Source of the DNA: Sipunculus nudus
Taxonomy: Eukaryota; Annelida; Sipuncula; Golfingiida; Sipunculidae
DNA: 64,000 nt
Direction of reading: 5' to 3'
NCBI GenBank assembly: GCA_026874595.1
Contig: CM049308.1
Location: 52,155,624 to 52,219,623 of the forward strand
Shown: piece by piece, positions 59,942-64,000 of the stretch
How positions within the stretch are numbered: the first letter of the stretch is position 1
How the letters are laid out: every line of letters begins with the position of its first letter
The notes under the pieces: model-generated
What the model was told of the DNA's origin: nothing
Seen by the model: the letters and a program-made list of their open reading frames with translations, nothing else
Database searches by the model: none
Position numbers and translations under genes: made by a program

Positions 59942-60056
59942 CAGACCTCTTGATGCTGTTACTGTTGAGGAGTGCTGTTAGTGTGTATGATTCTTCATCA
60001 GAACTTTCAATGCCGAGAAACTGTACTGTGACAACTTTGGTTTCACCCTTCAGGAT
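59942..60056 (-). CDS. possible upstream exon of the same gene
   Basis: The acceptor TTATTTACAG is followed by ILKGETKVVTVQFLGIESSD and EESYTLTALLNSNSIKRS. A donor TCTG|GTGACT exits in phase 1, as the exon at 59267 requires. Without that donor the frame stops 21 bases later. The sequence looks coding, but no domain is recognised. Confidence 0.35.
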
Positions 60057-60059
60057 CTG

Positions 60060-61660
60060 TAAATAATGAGTAGTGGTTTTAACACTAAATATGTACTGAA
60101 TAGCACTTAAAATTCTAGCACTGATTTGGATAGAAATGTCTTAATGGTTATATTAATCATTTGTAGCCTACATATAAATTAGGCTGCTGATGCATGATAC
60201 AATGATTGTAAATTTTACAGTTCAGAGTCAGACGGGAATCCAGTTAAGTTTAATCGGAACTCCAGCTAGTTGAGAAGGGAATTCCATTGCAACTAGCTGA
60301 GATGAGAATTTCCATCTAAACTGTTACGATGAGAACAGTCAGTGTTATTCCAATCTCTTATAGCTGACATTTGGAAATTCAGTGTACATTAATTCAGATT
60401 GGGATATGCAGACGTGAATCAGTTTCCTTTGGGATATCCTGAAAAAAAACTAGTTTTCTTTAGAATTTCTGATTATTATATAGGTTAGATGTAACTAGGT
60501 GAAACGGTTGGTTTTGGATTATCTTGAAATACAGTAATGTACAGTAGAATATCTTACCATTGTTGGTTAGAATTATCTTTTTTTTAAGTTTCAGTTCTTT
60601 TAAGTGTATATTGGAATATGTGATTATCTGTGAATTAGGTGCCGATGTGACAATATAGAGCCCAACGTAGAACACTGACCAGCTGAGTAAAAGTATAGAT
60701 ATTAGAATTAAAATTAACAGATTTGAGGGGATTAAACAGACTAGGAATTCCTGAGTAGCAGTTCCATTACTAAATGCTAATCACAGTTTGAACTATGCAG
60801 TATTCACAATTAATAATTTAAATACTCAAGGATCTATTAATTAATAATTTAAATTCTCAAGGATCTGTTAAATATAATAATGGACAATCCGTATCGGGTA
60901 TCACAAAATGACATTCTATTTAACTGTTACCAGAACCACTAGTTGTGAGCACATCAGAACCAATAGTTGTGTCAGGACTACTCGCAAATTCGTGTGATTT
61001 AAATGTTATAACCATCGCAGTTATCAACTGTAGCTTTTACCAACTGTTTTGGTAATTTTCAACCACTTTATTCCTGGAAAACTACCCCCCCCCCCCCCAA
61101 CCGACCCCTCTAGACCAATGAGAGACCCCATCAACCACCGAACAAAAAGCCCCGCCACGCACCTTCTACCACCGTATTCTATTACTAGCATCTGAAAATG
61201 AGATGGGTCAATTTACTTTAATACCTACCGCCTCCCATTGTATTAATAACCTTCCTCCCATTGCATTAATAACCTATTTTGGGTTGAAACTTTCGAAATT
61301 GTTATCTTACTTTTTTTACAAACCTCACAATTTATTTTGCAGTATTTGTTCTGACGGACGCTGTGCAAGAATGGTTGCAGTAGGCGCCACCATTTTAGTG
61401 TATGTTATAAAGCTATCCAAGTGCTACATTTGTGCAAAATTTTTAGCCTGATCGGTCAAACGGTTCCCGATATATTTTGGTTTATGTTTGGAAACAGACG
61501 CACAAATGGACGCTTGGCAGAGGGGAAAGGTCAGAGGTTAACCAAAAATGACGGCGCAGCAGTTCACATGTTAATAATTCCGAATTTAAAAAATATTCCG
61601 CCCAGTGGGTACGGTGGAGTTCTCCGGAAACCTATGCGGGGGCGGCTGAAAACAGCGTCC
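60060..61660. other. no gene; short repeats
   Basis: Near 60225-60330 several 40-45 bp units resemble GAATTCCATTGCAACTAGCT. A C-run lies at about 61085-61098. A short duplication (TTAATAATTTAAAT with CTCAAGGATCT) lies near 60810-60870. Open frames around 61203-61666 have no domain. Confidence 0.4.
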
Positions 61661-61671
61661 GACTGAAAACA

Positions 61672-61699
61672 GTATCCGCAAGACTGTTTTGGCGGATAC
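61672..61699. repeat. 8-bp inverted repeat in a dispersed word
   Basis: GTATCCGC pairs with GCGGATAC across 12 bases. The right half with its flank (TTTTGGCGGATACAATTATA) is also found at about 46107. Confidence 0.6.
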
Positions 61700-62640
61700 A
61701 ATTATATATAGGCTCCTGTAATAAGAGAAATTTACACAATATGTTAGCATGAATTTTGATGGTGATATAAATAGTTATATCTTTTTCCAGGGACTTGAAT
61801 TCAGAGAGGAAAATAAGCATATTGCAGAAGTTTGAAGCCTGGATGAGGTGTCTCGGCTGTACCTGACTGTATCAACAGGTACTAGGAAATGTATAGCTCT
61901 ATTCTAAACCTGCTGCAACTTGCTGTTCGGGTGATCTTGACTGGTGTGGCCAAAGATAGGCCAAATATTTTTCCCGGAGTTTGTACAGAACTTCAAAGGC
62001 AAGTGCAATAATACCTTGTAAGAAAACCTGATGTTGAAACAGATTTTGTTATGTATTATAAGGGTGACACCCAAAAACGTGTTTTGATTAGGAAAAATAA
62101 AAATAAAATTGAACAAGGCCAAATTGCACACTTCTCTTATGACAAACTAAAAACAATATCAGTTAGTTTATTTGATACATGAAATATTTTTAAAATTCAA
62201 AACAAATTTCAATTGCCACGATATGAGTTCTTACTGGAAACAGAGACGTAAGGCATACATTTTCAGAAATCCTGATAAAGTTAACAATTCGGCTAACAAT
62301 CGACAAATATTTCCAAGACAGTTTTCATGAAATAGTTCGGCTAAACTCTCTTCAGAACTAGGATCATACTGGGGAACTATGAGGAACACTTCCATTGGTC
62401 ACCTGGGATATCTATATACACAGACTCAACACACTGTTTCTAACTTCCAGTGATGAAAATAAATATATCAAAGATTAAAGCTTGTCATCTAACTGACTTT
62501 ATGTTATGCAAGAATATGCATAATCAAGTCAAAAGCATCTGAATCTAAAAAAAAAGACCAGCCATACACATAAAAGCATGTCAGTAATACTTCTGTATTG
62601 TAAGTGTATATTTCCAAACATATAAATATGTCTTTTAATT
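61700..62640. other. no gene recognised
   Basis: AT-rich DNA without supported coding segments. Confidence 0.35.
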
Positions 62641-62713
62641 GTTTGTTTGTGTTGACAGGAGTACCATCTGTAGACTTGGCCTCGCTGCTAGAGGAGGAGA
62701 AAAAAACTGTCTT

Positions 62714-62966
62714 AGACCATTATATACTGCATTAATCACAAAAGCCAGTGTGAGGCATATGAGAGCTCCATCTGCACTCTAGGAACACAGGCCTACCTTG
62801 GTGATTGCCCTGATGAATTTTAAGAAAACAAACTGCCAAAGACCATTTTATACTGCACAAATCACAAAAGCCAGTGTGAGGTGTATGAGAGGTACATCTG
62901 CACTCTTGGGACACTGGCCTACCTTGGTGATTGCCCTGATGAATTTCACAACAATCTCGCATGTAT
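62714..62966 (+). repeat. 126-bp tandem duplication, coding-like
   Basis: Two adjacent copies at a spacing of 126 bp, a multiple of three. On the plus strand each reads NHKSQCE(A/V)YE, then ICTLGT(Q/L)AYLGDCPDEF. The first copy runs into a stop after DEF, the second continues HNNLACMCLMSPV. Several cysteines are kept in both. The minus strand is also open across both copies, so the coding strand is not certain. No family is recognised. Confidence 0.55.
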
Positions 62967-63208
62967 GTGTCTCATGAGCCCTGTAACGATTTAAAATTTG
63001 CAGCTTGCAGTTTTCCTGAGAATATAATTGAAACTAGATGTGTAATATAAATCTACATATATACCTCTAACCAGAATCCTAATTAAACTTTCCAGCATTG
63101 CACAGTACAGATCTGTGTGTGTTAAGGTTTTCAAATCCATGGTTGGAATCAGCTATTTCAGCTCAAGAACAAAGACAGTCCCTGAATGGCAACAACTCTT
63201 GGCCCTGA

Positions 63209-63312
63209 TAACGATATGTGGGAACATCATGATAGGATCCCACATGATTGAAAAGAATCCTTTCTTGGTCCTGATAAAGATGTGTGGGAACATAAGGAAT
63301 GAAAAGAATCCT
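63209..63312 (+). repeat. short tandem duplication
   Basis: CTTGG(C/T)CCTGATAA(C/A)GAT followed by GTGGGAACAT and later GAAAAGAATCCTTT occurs twice with a period near 70 bp. Confidence 0.6.
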
Positions 63313-63550
63313 TTACATTGAAAACATAGTTCATGACAATTGTTCAGAACTTAGTTACTCTGCTAACAAATTAACCTACCAGGTAAACATCCAAGGGAAA
63401 CAATATCTGCACAACCTGGTTAAGGAAAAATATGATCAAAATAATATATGCTTTTGTAAAGATAAGCTTGCAGGCCTAACTAGAAAACTACCTCTGGAAA
63501 AAGATATTAATATGACCATCATAATTCAATTTATCTTGTTACATAATTGC

Positions 63551-63760
63551 AGGAATGTAGCACAGGGCATAGGCGGAGAAATGGTCGTAATACGCTCTCA
63601 TAGAGAACAGCAATCTTCGTCCTCTTGTATCGACCATTGCCTTCGGCCTTGGATGTGGACATTCCAGATATCCGACGTGTTATCCACAGGATTGCCAGCA
63701 AAACAGTGCCATCCTATTGGCAGGAAGTGTGGCGTATTATTTACTTAACTGCCAGTGTCA
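63551..63760 (+). pseudogene. RecQ-like helicase remnant, frameshifted
   Basis: Reads LIENSNLRPLVSTIAFGLG up to about 63653, then in the next frame DVDIPDIRRVIHR and SYWQEVWR. This is the RecQ-family motif V region (A-T-x-A-F-G-M-G-I-D-x-P-D-x-R-x-V-I-H) and the start of motif VI (Y-x-Q-E-x-G-R). RecQ helicases unwind DNA in replication and repair, and copies are also spread by invertebrate repeats. The break inside the G-M-G-x-D turn and the W replacing the G of Q-E-x-G-R mean it cannot work. The rest of the C-terminal half is not recognisable downstream. Confidence 0.6.
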
Positions 63761-64000
63761 CAGAATCATGTTTATAATCTCTGTGCACAGTTAAAACAGC
63801 ATGGAATTTACTCCTTTGCTGTTCGTGGCTCACGAAAGCACTCTAAAGTGGCACCTAGAGCCCCCTCATATAGTAAGTTTCTGTGAGCTCAAAAATGTTG
63901 TATATTCATTTTCAAATCTTAAAGACTCCCTTTAACCTAAATCAAACCCTGTTGAAAATTTGGTAAAGATACAATAAAATATGAGTAAGATAAATCCTGT

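Overview
The window is AT-rich animal DNA with no bacterial features. It has GT-AG introns, microsatellites, long G/C homopolymers, a tRNA-headed SINE and many decayed DNA transposons. The style of the repeats and of the repetitive protein families (THAP, CARD, RecQ-like, OB-fold, a large DDE protein) suggests a marine invertebrate, most likely a bivalve mollusc. That assignment is an inference. No complete conserved host gene is visible; nearly everything that reads as protein is transposon-derived or an isolated exon.

The best-supported object is a 6.4 kb DNA transposon at 49304-55726. It has 33-bp terminal inverted repeats (30 of 33 positions identical, outer 17 perfect) and a 3-bp TTA target-site duplication. 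On the minus strand it carries a five-exon gene whose splice phases all agree. That gene encodes about 1,100 codons with an RNase-H-like DDE core (D, D, E in one 2-kb exon) and a C-terminal cysteine-pair region. It is open throughout except for one in-frame TAG in exon 1. The ends look PIF/Harbinger-like but the protein does not.

Layout. 1-2.2 kb: a 10-bp-period repeat, three copies of a hairpin motif, and a 300-350 bp repeat array that recurs at 42.7-44.7 kb. 2.2-7.6 kb: AT-rich, with a 650-bp tandem duplication and several minus-strand splice-donor-like sites. 7.8-10.3 kb: a small minus-strand ORF and a large foldback structure with a SINE fragment between its arms. 12.4-19.7 kb: a composite repeat array interrupted by a 5.8 kb CACTA-like element (12648-18478) that carries a broken SAM-domain/C2H2 gene. 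20.9-21.9 kb: two OB-fold-like coding segments separated by a minisatellite. 23.4-24.8 kb: a hAT-like element with a SINE (14-bp target-site duplication) and a foldback element nested in it. 24.9-26.8 kb: a tandem array whose units each carry a CTCF-like motif. 26.8-29.3 kb: candidate exons of an unrecognised plus-strand gene. 30.7-33.2 kb: a broken transposase-like gene, a CARD-like ORF and decayed coding sequence. 36-42 kb: scattered exon candidates and a broken THAP domain. 49.3-55.7 kb: the DDE transposon. 56.3-60.1 kb: phase-compatible minus-strand exons of a second repetitive protein family, with a fresh 657-bp foldback element (162-bp arms, 7-bp target-site duplication) in an intron. 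62.7-63.8 kb: tandem coding-like duplications and a frameshifted RecQ-like helicase end.

The genes do not form a pathway. The window is best read as layered transposon insertions, several of which can be ordered in time from target-site duplications and nesting.
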